This document shows, in pieces, positions 26,348 to 34,823 of a stretch of 64,000 nucleotides of DNA (within the stretch, counting starts at the first letter, position 1; each line of letters starts with the position of its first letter). The translations under genes were made by a program, and so were the position numbers. The DNA comes from Planomicrobium soli (GTDB taxonomy: Bacteria; Bacillota; Bacilli; Bacillales_A; Planococcaceae). The stretch covers positions 1-64,000 of the forward strand of contig NZ_PYAT01000009.1 in NCBI RefSeq assembly GCF_003014655.1. The letters run 5' to 3'. Below the pieces are notes generated by a model. That model had not been told where the DNA came from. It worked only from the letters and a program-made list of their open reading frames with translations, and ran no database searches.

Positions 26348-26410
26348 TAAGAAAAGCGCAAGTGCCCGGTTAGCTTCGATAAACGCTGGAGGCCTTATGT
26401 GTCAAGGCGC
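26348..26410. repeat. Degenerate dispersed intergenic element
   Basis: The stretch from GAAAAGCGCAAGTGCCCGGTT to about ACGCTGGAGGCC resembles a second type of intergenic repeat often seen between genes in Bacillus-group genomes (from memory). Only one copy is visible here, and the following 60 bases carry no gene. Confidence 0.4.
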
Positions 26411-26527
26411 TTTACTATGATATTGAGAACGAAGAGACCTTGAGAGTCTGGGCGGTGGAGTCTGGACACAAAAAAGAGCCCAGATAGATGAGCCCTTTTG
26501 CTTTAAATTTCGTGTTTCTAAACTTTT

Positions 26528-26728
26528 TTATTTTGAAGTTAGTATTTCACATACCCGGCCAACTTGGCCATCTTCTAGGCGCACTTTTATGCCATGGGGA
26601 TGCGTCGCTGAGTTTGTTAATAAATCTTTTACTATTCCCCGAGTTTTCTTGCCTGTACGTTGATCTTGTTTTAGTATGACGTTCACTTCCAAGCCAGGTT
26701 TTACGTCGCTTCTTTTTTTGCCGTCCAT
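26528..26728 (-). CDS. YwbE-family protein
   Basis: A 66-aa small basic protein of the YwbE/DUF2196 family: DVKPGLEVNVILKQDQRTGK, then GIVKDLLTNSATHPHGIKVRL. It looks like a small beta-barrel and has many Lys/Arg, so nucleic-acid contact is possible. GTGGGAGG precedes the ATG at 26728; the 26 upstream codons are non-coding. Function unknown. Confidence 0.9.
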   Translation of the reverse strand: MDGKKRSDVKPGLEVNVILKQDQRTGKKTRGIVKDLLTNSATHPHGIKVRLEDGQVGRVCEILTSK

Positions 26729-26770
26729 CTCATTGCCTCCCACTTTTCTTCTATCATATCGCAAAACAGA

Positions 26771-26798
26771 AAAAAGCGGGGAACTCCCCCCGCTTAGT
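26771..26798 (-). terminator. Terminator of the general stress gene
   Basis: Minus strand: AGCGGGG/CCCCGCT followed by TTTTTTC, 15 bases after the stop codon. Confidence 0.85.
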
Positions 26799-26811
26799 CC
26801 GTACAATTCAG

Positions 26812-28260
26812 TTAGAACCGGTCTTTGTTATCACGATTCAATCCAGTATTTGTATCGTCATCAATGTCGGCTTCCTCACGGCGAACCGTCTCATTGATGG
26901 TTTCTGTGTCTTGAACTTTGCGTTTCCCTACCACAATCTCTTCACTGACAACATTCGTTTTGTTGACTTCCACTCGCTCCTCTGTCAGAGGGATATGAAT
27001 GCTGTCGCCTTCTTGATAAGCTTGTGCCGATACTCCGGAACCGCCAGTTTGGTTTGTATCTGAAACTTCTTTGTTTACAGGACGCCGTTCAATCACGATT
27101 TCTTCCCGCTCAACCGGCACATCAATGGTTCGTCTTTCTTCTACCACATGTTTTCCTATATTCACTTCTCCAGTTTGGACACGATCTTTATCGACTTGCA
27201 AGCGTTCCTCATGAAGTCGAAGCGTTTCCTCTTCTGTACCGGCAACACGATCTATGTCTGATCCACCTCGTGTACCAGGGCTTCCGGAAGTAAAGGCTCC
27301 GGCGTTGCGGTTAGTGTCAGCGCCAGTTCCTAAGCCTTGATTGTCATCAGCACGTCCTCTGCTGGTATCATACGTGCCGCTGTCAGTGCGGACTCCGCTT
27401 GTTGAATCATCATTTCGATCGGAATTGCCGCCGAAAAGCCCGCCTAATACGCCTCCGCTTTTCGACTCATTGTTTTGGTTCGAGTCATCTGATCCAAACA
27501 AGTTTGAACTCTGATTTGTGGTTGTGCGTTCTTCCGCACCTTGACCACCTGAACCAAACATACCAGATGAGCTATCTGGCGTCGCGCTGCTGTCCCGGTC
27601 ACTATTAGTAGCTGAAAAATCGTTCGTATTCCGGTTCGGATTTGGCGTATCGTTCACCGTATCACCTGTCCCGAGTCCAAAACCGGTTCCCGTTTTGTCT
27701 CCAACTCCAGCTGTTTCTTCATAACTTGTATCCGCACTAGAACTCGGGCTCTTTGAACCATCAGCATACAAGTCTCTGCGATCTTCATTGAAGTACACAT
27801 CGTTTTGGTCGTTTGTATCAACCGTCAATCCATCGCGTGCTACCGTGCCCGTGTCCACATAATTGGTACGGTCTGGTGACGGAGTGCCGTATGCAGCATT
27901 TTGCGGTGTTTCCGTGCTTTGTGTGGTGCTATCATAATCACGGTCAACGAATAGCAGGATCTTTCCATTCTGCACTTCATGATAGTACCGGTCCGCCTCA
28001 TGCTCATCGACGCCCATGCCTGCAAATGCCTGGCGTACAGGCTCATTGCCGGATAGGAAACCCATGAATTTGTCTTTCCAGCCAACTTCGGCTGCTTTGT
28101 AATCAACATCTGTCCGTCCACGTACCATGGAAAGCTGATCTTCGTCCCGCGCCATAACATACATATGGTCTTCAGTAGCACCTTGTGCTTTTAGTTCTTC
28201 AATTTTTCTCAACACTTCTTGTTCAGTGTCAAACGTTCCCATAAACTTATTGTCGGCCAT
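26812..28260 (-). CDS. General stress protein: YflT-like N domain plus YsnF/DUF2382 C domain
   Basis: A 482-aa modular protein. Residues about 5-110 match the general stress 17M/YflT domain (MGTFDTEQEVLRKIEELKAQ, HMYVMARDEDQLSMVRG, GKILLFVDRDY). Residues about 125-340 are a long low-complexity Ser/Asp/Asn/Gly/Thr linker. Residues about 345-480 are a DUF2382/YsnF domain with two related parts (LRLHEERLQVDKDRVQTGEV and HIPLTEERVEVNKTNVVSEE). GGAGG lies 8 bases before the Met at 28260. A consensus sigma-B promoter stands upstream. Cell location and biochemical role are unknown; the linker suggests an extended tether. Confidence 0.9.
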   Translation of the reverse strand: MADNKFMGTFDTEQEVLRKIEELKAQGATEDHMYVMARDEDQLSMVRGRTDVDYKAAEVGWKDKFMGFLSGNEPVRQAFAGMGVDEHEADRYYHEVQNGKILLFVDRDYDSTTQSTETPQNAAYGTPSPDRTNYVDTGTVARDGLTVDTNDQNDVYFNEDRRDLYADGSKSPSSSADTSYEETAGVGDKTGTGFGLGTGDTVNDTPNPNRNTNDFSATNSDRDSSATPDSSSGMFGSGGQGAEERTTTNQSSNLFGSDDSNQNNESKSGGVLGGLFGGNSDRNDDSTSGVRTDSGTYDTSRGRADDNQGLGTGADTNRNAGAFTSGSPGTRGGSDIDRVAGTEEETLRLHEERLQVDKDRVQTGEVNIGKHVVEERRTIDVPVEREEIVIERRPVNKEVSDTNQTGGSGVSAQAYQEGDSIHIPLTEERVEVNKTNVVSEEIVVGKRKVQDTETINETVRREEADIDDDTNTGLNRDNKDRF

Positions 28261-28313
28261 TTTCTTTTCCTCCAATTCATTATGTGTCGATGAAAATCTT
28301 GCTTGATTTAAAA

Positions 28314-28338
28314 ATACCCAACTACTATTTTCTCAAAC
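28314..28338 (-). promoter_or_regulatory. Sigma-B promoter of the general stress gene
   Basis: Minus strand: GTTTGA (28338-28333), 13-base spacer, GGGTAT (28319-28314). This matches the Bacillus sigma-B consensus very closely and would start transcription about 45 bases before the ATG. The remaining sequence to 28555 (about 210 bases) shows nothing I can assign. Confidence 0.85.
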
Positions 28339-28555
28339 ATTCCAAGTAATTGACCTTTTGTCCTGGGAGCAGGCGAAACACTCGAATCCGGCGAAAAATC
28401 ATTGGCGTTTTTGGGTGCCTCCTTTCCTTTCACCTACTTCTTTTTTGAATATATCTCTACTCTTCTACTACCCTGTAGAGGCACCTAAAAACACATGCGC
28501 CCAATAATTCCAGCGGTTTCTTTCGTTACCTTTCAAACAATCCGCACTCATCAAA

Positions 28556-28590
28556 AGAGCCTTTAGACTGTTATAGTCTAAAGGCTCTTC
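28556..28590 (-). terminator. Terminator of glsA
   Basis: AGAGCCTTTAGACT/AGTCTAAAGGCTCT is a perfect hairpin directly after the glsA stop codon on the minus strand. Confidence 0.88.
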
Positions 28591-28593
28591 CTC

Positions 28594-29559
28594 TCAAAAT
28601 ATGCTTAAATCCCATTCTTTTGAAATTTGCCGCAGCATCATTGTCCCTGCTGCGCTATTGCCTTGTACGTCGATTGCCGGTCCATATACCCCAATACCGG
28701 CACCAGCCCGAAACTCATAAGTTTGTGAATGCAGTTTCGGGGGAACGGCTGCCAAGATTCCTCCTGATACCCCGCTTTTAGCCGGGATGCCGACATGCGC
28801 TGCAAAGTTGCCTGAAGAATTGTACATGCCGCACGTTACCATCAATACTTTCGCCACCTGGGCTATTTCTTCCGAAAAATGCTTTACTTTCGTAATTGGA
28901 TTAAACCCATCATACGCAATGATCAAGCCAATCAATGCCAAATCTTTAACGCTGACTTTGACAGAACATTGTCTAATGTAAATATCCAACGCTTCTTCCA
29001 CTTCAATTTCTAAGAAGTTTGCTTCTTTTAAATAATAAGCCAATGCTCGGTTACGATGGGACGATTTCCACTCCGAATCATATACTTCACGGTCCAATTC
29101 CATTGGATGGCCGACCAGCTCTTCGAGAAATGAAGCCAAATACTCGTACTTTTTCTGGCTTGTTCTCCCTGGAAGAAGCGCCGAAACCGTAATTGCCCCA
29201 GCATTGATAAAAGGATTGAACGGCTTATTCGGACGGTGGATTTCAAAAGGAATGATGGAATTGAATGCTTCCCCGGTCGGTTCCACATCCACTCTCTCCA
29301 ATACAAATTCCAAGCCATAGTGGCAGCATAAGGCGATAAACGTCATGACTTTCGAAATACTTTGCAAGGTGAATTCCTTGTCCGTATCTCCGGCGCAATA
29401 ATAGTTGCCGTCTTCATCGACCATACAGATGCCGAGCTGGCTTGGATCGACTTTTCCCAGAGCCGGTATATATTGCGCAGTAGTTCCCAATATTGCATGC
29501 CCTTTGTTCTCTTCGACCCAGGCTTCCAGCTGCTCAAGGATTTTCGGATTGTTTTGCAT
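28594..29559 (-). CDS. glsA: Glutaminase A
   Basis: A 321-aa serine-dependent beta-lactamase-like glutaminase that converts glutamine to glutamate and ammonia in the cytoplasm. The catalytic Ser-x-x-Lys is SISK (Ser67, Lys70). Other landmarks are EPTGEAFNSI, NPFINAGAI, a Tyr-rich NRALAYYLK motif and SGVSGGILAAVPP. Length is normal. GTGAGGAAG lies before the ATG. It stands alone between terminators. Confidence 0.96.
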   Translation of the reverse strand: MQNNPKILEQLEAWVEENKGHAILGTTAQYIPALGKVDPSQLGICMVDEDGNYYCAGDTDKEFTLQSISKVMTFIALCCHYGLEFVLERVDVEPTGEAFNSIIPFEIHRPNKPFNPFINAGAITVSALLPGRTSQKKYEYLASFLEELVGHPMELDREVYDSEWKSSHRNRALAYYLKEANFLEIEVEEALDIYIRQCSVKVSVKDLALIGLIIAYDGFNPITKVKHFSEEIAQVAKVLMVTCGMYNSSGNFAAHVGIPAKSGVSGGILAAVPPKLHSQTYEFRAGAGIGVYGPAIDVQGNSAAGTMMLRQISKEWDLSIF

Positions 29560-29576
29560 GCAGCTTCCTCACTTTC

Positions 29577-29606
29577 AAAAAACCCCTTTGCCTAAACAAA
29601 GGGGTT
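29577..29606 (-). terminator. Terminator of the mhqD-like gene
   Basis: Minus strand: AACCCCTTTG/CAAAGGGGTT followed by TTTTG. Confidence 0.9.
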
Positions 29607-29611
29607 AAATT

Positions 29612-30214
29612 TTAAAGTTTACTATACCAAGCTTTTGCTGCTTCTACTTCAGACATTGTCAATTGGTGACCATGACTTTCCCAGTGCAAGTCTACTTTAG
29701 CACCAGCGTTTTGAAGAAACTGTTGCAAATCTGTCGACTCTTCAGCCGGGCAAATCGGATCGTTTGTGCCCGCAGCGATAAACACTGGTGTACCGCTTAA
29801 ATCCGGAAGTTCCGTCTCGCGGTTTGGCACCATTGGGTGATGCAAAATAGCTCCTTTCAATGCGTCAGCATAAGTAAACAATAAATTTCCTGCAATGTTG
29901 GCGCCATTCGAATAGCCGATTGCAATAACGTTGCTGCGGTCAAAGCCGTATTTCAGAGAGGCGTGGTCTATAAAGTCATAAAGTTCTTTTGTACGAAACT
30001 CCAAATCCTCCATGTCAAAAACACCCTCAGCCAAGCGTTTGAAAAAGCGTGGCATACCATTTTCCAAAATATTTCCCCGTACACTGAGAACAGATGCACT
30101 TGGGTCAATATGTGCTGCTAAAGGCAATAAATCGCGTTCATTGCCTCCTGTGCCATGAAGCATCAGAAAAGTAGGGCTTACCGGTTTTGAACCTTGTTGA
30201 AAAATATGTTCCAT
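29612..30214 (-). CDS. mhqD: MhqD-like alpha/beta hydrolase
   Basis: A 200-aa carboxylesterase/phospholipase-type hydrolase: MLHGTGGNERDLLPLA (oxyanion loop), nucleophile elbow IGYSNGANIA (Ser), AAGTNDPICP (Asp) and SHGHQLT (His). In B. subtilis MhqD belongs to the quinone/diamide/catechol stress regulon. Here an MhqR-like operator overlaps the transcription start, which supports the name. TGGAGG fixes the start at 30214; the ten upstream codons are non-coding. Its natural substrate is unknown. Confidence 0.88.
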   Translation of the reverse strand: MEHIFQQGSKPVSPTFLMLHGTGGNERDLLPLAAHIDPSASVLSVRGNILENGMPRFFKRLAEGVFDMEDLEFRTKELYDFIDHASLKYGFDRSNVIAIGYSNGANIAGNLLFTYADALKGAILHHPMVPNRETELPDLSGTPVFIAAGTNDPICPAEESTDLQQFLQNAGAKVDLHWESHGHQLTMSEVEAAKAWYSKL

Positions 30215-30279
30215 TGATATAAAACCTCCATTTTTAATAACCATCTTTATTTTTTCCCTTTATTTAAGAAAATGAAACT

Positions 30280-30327
30280 TATCTCGAATTCAAGATAATT
30301 TTATCATACTTTTAGTTGAAGGTTCAA
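30280..30327 (-). promoter_or_regulatory. Promoter and MhqR-like operator of mhqD
   Basis: Minus strand: TTGAAC (30327-30322), 18 bases, TAAAAT (30303-30298), then TATCTTGAATTCGAGATA (30297-30280). The 18-mer is an inverted repeat with one mismatched pair and closely resembles the MhqR box of B. subtilis (ATCTCGAATTCGAGAT, from memory). Its place at the transcription start fits repression. Confidence 0.8.
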
Positions 30328-30345
30328 ATAAAAAGATATAAAACA

Positions 30346-30376
30346 AAAAACCGCTTAGAAAACAAAGCGGTTTCAA
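30346..30376 (-). terminator. Terminator of hslO
   Basis: Minus strand: AACCGCTT/AAGCGGTT with an eight-base loop, followed by TTTTG. Confidence 0.85.
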
Positions 30377-30383
30377 AACATAT

Positions 30384-31265
30384 TCATATAGCAGCTTTCA
30401 GCAATTCTTCCAAATTTTCTTTAGAGAAACGATAATTTTCATTGCAGAAATGGCATTGTGCTTCAGCTTGGCCATCTGTCTCAATCATATCTTGTATTTC
30501 TTCAGAACCTAAGCTTTGAATTGCATTGGAAATGCGTTCCCTAGAGCATTGGCACTGGAAATTGACTGGCATAGTATCAAGGAATTTGACGTTCCCTTCG
30601 CCAAGCACTGCCACCAAAATTTCTTCCGGAGTCATTCCGTCGCGCACCATTTTTGAAATTGTCGGGATTTCTCTCAGACGTTCCTCGATGCCAACAATGA
30701 CTTTTTCTTCCGTACCCGGCAGCAATTGAATGATGAAACCGCCTGATGCCTGAATAGAGTTATCCGGATTCACGATCACTCCAACTCCGACAGATGACGG
30801 TGTCTGTTCAGAATTGGCAATGTAATTTGTAAAATCTTCGCCAATTTCGCCGGAAATTATCGGCACTTGCCCAACATAAGGCTGCAGCAATCCGATATCC
30901 TTTGACACCGATAAAGTTCCTTCGGTCCCGACCGCTCTTCTGACATCTAATTTGCCTTTGCTATTCAAATCAAAATGCGTTTGAGGATTTGAAACGTATC
31001 CGCGCACTTCTCCGTGCGCGTTAGCGTCCACTAAAATCGTACCAAGCGGACCGCCTCCATTAATTTTAATGGTCAACTTTTCTTTACCTTTCATCATGGC
31101 ACCGAGCATGACACTTGCTGTCATTGAACGGCCAAGTGCTGCTGAAGCAGTCGGCCATGTATAATGGCGACGCTGCGCTTCTCCAACCGTTTCGGTCGTG
31201 CGGGCAGCATAGGCACGCACTTGTCCATCGTACGCCAAAGCTTTCACCAAATAATCATTCTTCAT
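30384..31265 (-). CDS. hslO: Hsp33 redox-regulated chaperone
   Basis: A 293-aa holdase activated by oxidation. The C-terminal zinc redox switch has the four cysteines [10 protein letters not shown] and CHFCNENY. The N-terminal core contains [22 protein letters not shown] and RGYVSNPQT. Length is typical. AAGGAACG precedes the ATG. It lies next to a quinone-stress hydrolase and an Rrf2 regulator, though each appears to be its own unit. Confidence 0.97.
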   Translation of the reverse strand: MKNDYLVKALAYDGQVRAYAARTTETVGEAQRRHYTWPTASAALGRSMTASVMLGAMMKGKEKLTIKINGGGPLGTILVDANAHGEVRGYVSNPQTHFDLNSKGKLDVRRAVGTEGTLSVSKDIGLLQPYVGQVPIISGEIGEDFTNYIANSEQTPSSVGVGVIVNPDNSIQASGGFIIQLLPGTEEKVIVGIEERLREIPTISKMVRDGMTPEEILVAVLGEGNVKFLDTMPVNFQCQCSRERISNAIQSLGSEEIQDMIETDGQAEAQCHFCNENYRFSKENLEELLKAAI

Positions 31266-31326
31266 ATTTTCACGTTCCTTCTATATAAAATAACTTCAGT
31301 TTGATCGATTTTTTATTGCCGCACTC

Positions 31327-31812
31327 TTATGCAACCATTTTTTCTTGAACCCATCGCTTCAAATTTTCCGTTTTCGCGTGAAAACGTCGCTCCTGCATTT
31401 TGCGAGCTAATACCGCAATCGTTTCTTGTTTCATAACCGATTTCCAAGCATCTTCTGCCTCGTCCATCAAATTCGTCAATAAGCAGCAGTTCTCATCTTT
31501 TTCAAGTTCCAGCATGTCGCCCAAAATTCCGCTCGAAGAATAAAGCGAATTTTGCCCTTCTATTGCAAGATAGACATCGTAAACACAAAGATCTTCCGGT
31601 CTCTTGGTTAATTTGAATCCGCCTTTTACCCCGGGGACTGATGTGATCAAATCAGCACTTACCAATTTTCTTAACAACTTCTGAAAATAGGTTGGAGATG
31701 CGCTTACTTGCTGGCTAATGGCTTCACCAGGCAAAACAGCTTTATCCGGCAGCATATTCAACAGCAATATGGCATAAACAGCTTGTTCAACTCCAGTTTT
31801 CATATGCATCAT
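31327..31812 (-). CDS. Rrf2-family transcription regulator
   Basis: A 161-aa protein with an N-terminal winged helix (GVEQAVYAILLLNMLPDKAVLP, QQVSASPTYFQKLLRKLVSADLITSVPGVKGGFKLTKRPED, shown in parts) and a C-terminal helix. Cysteines occur in DLCVYD and ENCCLL, which does not follow the C-x5-C-x5-C spacing of IscR, so an Fe-S cluster is doubtful. GGGGG lies before ATGATG. Possible targets are its own gene or neighbours; no operator was identified. Confidence 0.9.
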   Translation of the reverse strand: MMHMKTGVEQAVYAILLLNMLPDKAVLPGEAISQQVSASPTYFQKLLRKLVSADLITSVPGVKGGFKLTKRPEDLCVYDVYLAIEGQNSLYSSSGILGDMLELEKDENCCLLTNLMDEAEDAWKSVMKQETIAVLARKMQERRFHAKTENLKRWVQEKMVA

Positions 31813-32005
31813 TTATTACCCCCGACAATTTCTAAAGCGGATAATAATTGTCCGCATTAGCAAATAATACGGCATGAATGCGAAAAAGTAAAAGAATTAA
31901 ACTCAAGGGGCGAGTTAGAAATGAGAGAGAACATAGAGAAATAAATTTTATACAAATTTAAGTCAACTGTTTCTTAAACTTTAAATCTTTTAAGATAAAA
32001 CTCCA

Positions 32006-32034
32006 TAAAAAAACCATCCAAAAGTTTGGATGGT
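32006..32034 (-). terminator. Terminator of the chromate-transporter genes
   Basis: Minus strand: AAACCATCCAAA/TTTGGATGGTTT followed by a T-run. It ends the long operon that starts near 40.2 kb. Confidence 0.92.
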
Positions 32035-32035
32035 T

Positions 32036-32569
32036 TCATATAAAACTACTGATGGCCCCATAAGCGAGCGCTAGTCCAATGACAAACGCCGGATGAATTT
32101 TCCGTATTTCAAGCAGCCAGTAGCTCGCAACGATGAGCACAATTGTTTGAATACTGCCGGTTGATTCTTTTGAAGTCATGAAAAATTGCAAAGTCATCGC
32201 GCCAAGTAAAACTGCGATTACCGGCCGAATCAGTTTGGTGATATTTTTGACTTGCATGGAATCCTTATACTTCATAAGCGTCGCCATCAAAATGAGCATT
32301 AGAAATAGCGAGGGTGCAATAGAAGCGAATAAAGCCACAGCCGCACCGAGCACGCCGCCCTCCATATAGCCGATATAGCCAGCCATCTTTGTCGCAATCG
32401 GGCCCGGCAAAGCATTGCCAAGCGCTAACACTTCCCCGAATTCTTGCGTATTCATCCAACCATAGCGATCGACTACTTCTTTTTCGACAAGCGGGATTGA
32501 AGCTGGGCCTCCGCCATACCCTAAAATTCCAGGAATGAAAAACGCGAGAAAAATGGACCAGTAAATCAC
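32036..32569 (-). CDS. Half-size CHR (chromate-type) transporter, second subunit
   Basis: A 177-aa membrane protein of the short-chain CHR family: FFIPGILGYGGGPASIPLVEKEVV and ALGNALPGPIATKMAGYIGY are the family motifs. About five or six hydrophobic segments. It starts with GTG overlapping the stop of the first half gene by four bases. Short CHR proteins work as pairs of opposite topology. Whether chromate, sulfate or another oxyanion is moved cannot be told from sequence. Confidence 0.92.
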   Translation of the reverse strand: MIYWSIFLAFFIPGILGYGGGPASIPLVEKEVVDRYGWMNTQEFGEVLALGNALPGPIATKMAGYIGYMEGGVLGAAVALFASIAPSLFLMLILMATLMKYKDSMQVKNITKLIRPVIAVLLGAMTLQFFMTSKESTGSIQTIVLIVASYWLLEIRKIHPAFVIGLALAYGAISSFI

Positions 32570-33165
32570 ATAGTTCCCCCCCTTTTCTTAAAAGGCAGCA
32601 AAACGATAATCAAGATCCCCATAATTAGGATCGCTGGATGAATATGAAGCACTTCCAACAAGATAGCGAACACAATGGTCATTAGGACTGCCCGCATCCA
32701 GCCAAGCGATTCGCCGGATTTTTTTAGGAAATCCCATGTCATGACTGCAAGCATGACCCCTACGACAGGAACGACCGCAGCGGACATATTATTGACCCAC
32801 GCCAAATCTTTGAATTGTTGCAACACGCCAAGCAATAAAATCATCAAAAAGACAGTTGGGACAACTGAAGCGAACAAAGCGACCAAGCTTCCGATTATCC
32901 CGTTAACCCGATAGCCGATATAACCGGCCATCTTTGTCGCAATCGGGCCTGGCATGGTATTTCCCAGCGCCAACGTATCACCAAACTCATCGTCCGTCAT
33001 CCATTTGTATTTTGTTACGGCTTCGCGATGAAAAAGTGGGATAGCAGAAGGTCCTCCTCCAAACCCTAAAATACCGACACGGAAAAAGGCGGCAAAAATG
33101 TCGGCATTTTTTTTCAGGCCTGAAACTCCGCTCCCTTTTCCTCGCGTTTTGCCTTCAGTCACCAA
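32566..33165 (-). CDS. Half-size CHR (chromate-type) transporter, first subunit
   Basis: A 199-aa membrane protein of the short CHR family with FFRVGILGFGGGPSAIPLFHREAV and ALGNTMPGPIATKMAGYIGY. It has an extra positively charged N terminus (KTRGKGSGVSGLKK) compared with its partner. TTG or GTG start within the last codons of the gamma-glutamyltransferase gene and no clear Shine-Dalgarno, so it is translationally coupled. The order CHR-CHR-GGT resembles the ywrA/ywrB/ywrD region of B. subtilis (from memory). Confidence 0.92.
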   Translation of the reverse strand: MVTEGKTRGKGSGVSGLKKNADIFAAFFRVGILGFGGGPSAIPLFHREAVTKYKWMTDDEFGDTLALGNTMPGPIATKMAGYIGYRVNGIIGSLVALFASVVPTVFLMILLLGVLQQFKDLAWVNNMSAAVVPVVGVMLAVMTWDFLKKSGESLGWMRAVLMTIVFAILLEVLHIHPAILIMGILIIVLLPFKKRGGTM

Positions 33166-34763
33166 ACAGCCACGACTCCGTCCGTACGTGATTCAGTGCC
33201 GCCTGATAATACGCCCGTTTCGGGATTTCTCCAAATGATTTGCCCTCGGCCGAATGCTCCGCCATCGGTTTCTATTTGGATTTGATGCCCTTTTCGGACC
33301 AGTTCCTGCGCTAAATAATTCGGAAAGTGAGGCTCAACTAAGACGGTCTTCCCTTCAATCCATTGCCATCTCGGTGCATCAAGAGCAGCTTGCGGATTCA
33401 ACAGGTAATCGATTGTATTAGTCACTACTTGGAAGTGGCCTTGCGGCTGCATATATCCGCCCATGACCCCGAATGGGCCGACGGCTTTTCCGTCTTTCGT
33501 TAGAAAACCTGGAATAATGGTGTGATAAGTGCGCTTGCCGCCTCTAAGGACGTTTGGATGTTCGGCCTCAAGCGAGAAGTCTGCGCCTCGATTTTGCAAC
33601 CCGATTCCGGTTTCCGGAACAACAATTCCAGAACCGAAGCCCATGTAATTGCTTTGTATATAAGAAATCATATTGCCCTCTTCATCTGCTGCAGACAGAT
33701 AAACTGTCCCGCCTTTTGGCAATTCGTAAGGTTCTGGAAGAGACGCCGTTTCTCCAACAGTTCCCGCGCGCTTTTGCGCATATTCATCCGAAAGCAAATG
33801 CTCAGTACTTACCGGCATTTCTGAGGGTTCTGTGATAAATTCCTTGCCGTCTGTAAAAGCAAGCTTCATCGCTTCGATTTGTTCATGATAGGTTTGAGCA
33901 GATTGCCATTTCGGTTCGCTCAAGTTTTTGAAAATGTTAAGTGCCATTAACGCTACTATACCTTGGCCATTTGGAGGAATTTCCCATACGTCATATCCGC
34001 GATAATTGGCTGAGACCGGCTCTACCCACTCCGGCTGATAAGCTGCAAGGTCCTCTTTCGACAAGAATCCATTATGCTTTTGGACGTAATTTGCAATTTT
34101 TTCAGCAAGAGGTCCTTCATAGAACGAACGTGCATCGGTTTCTCCAATTTCTCTCAAGGTGGAAGCATGCCCCGGAGATGACCATACCTCTCCGATTTCA
34201 GGCGCTCTGCCGTCTGGAGCAAAGGTATCGAACCATGCCTGATATTCCTCAGTAGTAAAAGACGTTTTGAACTTGTCATAGGCCAGTTTCCAGTACTTCC
34301 CGAGAATCGGCGTTAACGGATACCCTTCTTCCGCATACCGAATGGCCGGCTTTAATGCTTCTGCAAGCGGCAGCTTTCCGAATTTGCGTGATAGTTCCGC
34401 CCATGCAGCAGGAGCTCCAGGAACCGTAATCGGTACGACGCCATGTACCGGCATTTTTTCATGGCCCAACGCTTTTACTGCTTCAGGAGAAATGTTTTGA
34501 GGAGAAGGGCCGGAACTGTTCAGGCCATGCAACTTATCTTTCACCCAAACGAGAGCAAATGCGTCTCCGCCGATGCCATTAGAAGTCGGTTCAACTACTG
34601 TCAGCGCTGCTGCAGCGGCAATTGCTGCATCAATCGCATTGCCGCCGTTTTGCATCACTTCGATTCCCGCTTGAGCCGCTAATGGCTGTGATGTTGCCAC
34701 CATACCTTTTTTTGAAAATACCGTGTGCCGTTTTGAATCAAAAGGATGTTGTAAATAGTCCAT
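33159..34763 (-). CDS. Gamma-glutamyltransferase-like enzyme (YwrD type), cytoplasmic
   Basis: A 534-aa Ntn-hydrolase of the GGT family. The autoprocessing point is the Thr in KGGTVYLSAADEEGNMISYI; the N-terminal half has MQNGGNAIDAAIAAAAALTVVEPTSNGIGG in shortened pieces, and the C-terminal half has GGKRTYHTIIPGF and GVMGGYMQPQGH. No signal peptide precedes MDYLQHPFDSKRH, so the enzyme should act in the cytoplasm. TGGAGG fixes the start at 34763, removing 61 spurious codons. It follows the peptide/glutathione-type ABC genes and overlaps the CHR genes, suggesting it processes imported gamma-glutamyl compounds. Confidence 0.92.
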   Translation of the reverse strand: MDYLQHPFDSKRHTVFSKKGMVATSQPLAAQAGIEVMQNGGNAIDAAIAAAAALTVVEPTSNGIGGDAFALVWVKDKLHGLNSSGPSPQNISPEAVKALGHEKMPVHGVVPITVPGAPAAWAELSRKFGKLPLAEALKPAIRYAEEGYPLTPILGKYWKLAYDKFKTSFTTEEYQAWFDTFAPDGRAPEIGEVWSSPGHASTLREIGETDARSFYEGPLAEKIANYVQKHNGFLSKEDLAAYQPEWVEPVSANYRGYDVWEIPPNGQGIVALMALNIFKNLSEPKWQSAQTYHEQIEAMKLAFTDGKEFITEPSEMPVSTEHLLSDEYAQKRAGTVGETASLPEPYELPKGGTVYLSAADEEGNMISYIQSNYMGFGSGIVVPETGIGLQNRGADFSLEAEHPNVLRGGKRTYHTIIPGFLTKDGKAVGPFGVMGGYMQPQGHFQVVTNTIDYLLNPQAALDAPRWQWIEGKTVLVEPHFPNYLAQELVRKGHQIQIETDGGAFGRGQIIWRNPETGVLSGGTESRTDGVVAVW

Positions 34764-34788
34764 TAGAATTCCTCCAGTATCATAGTAA

Positions 34789-34823
34789 GAGCCAGCTGCA
34801 GGGAGATCCCCTGCACCCGGCTC
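34789..34823 (-). other. Intercistronic stem-loop between dppF-like gene and ggt
   Basis: Minus strand: GAGCCGGGTGCAGGG/CCCTGCAGCTGGCTC, a strong imperfect hairpin that covers the stop codon of the ATPase gene. It is not followed by a T-run, so it is more likely an mRNA processing or stability element that separates the ABC segment from the enzyme/CHR segment. Confidence 0.6.

Noticed and set aside
26472-26500. GC-rich motif after the YwbE gene that looked like a terminator.
   Set aside because: GAGCCC occurs as a direct repeat, not an inverted one, so no stable stem can form.
31327-31812. Calling the Rrf2 regulator IscR.
   Set aside because: The cysteines do not have the IscR spacing and no isc/suf genes are nearby.
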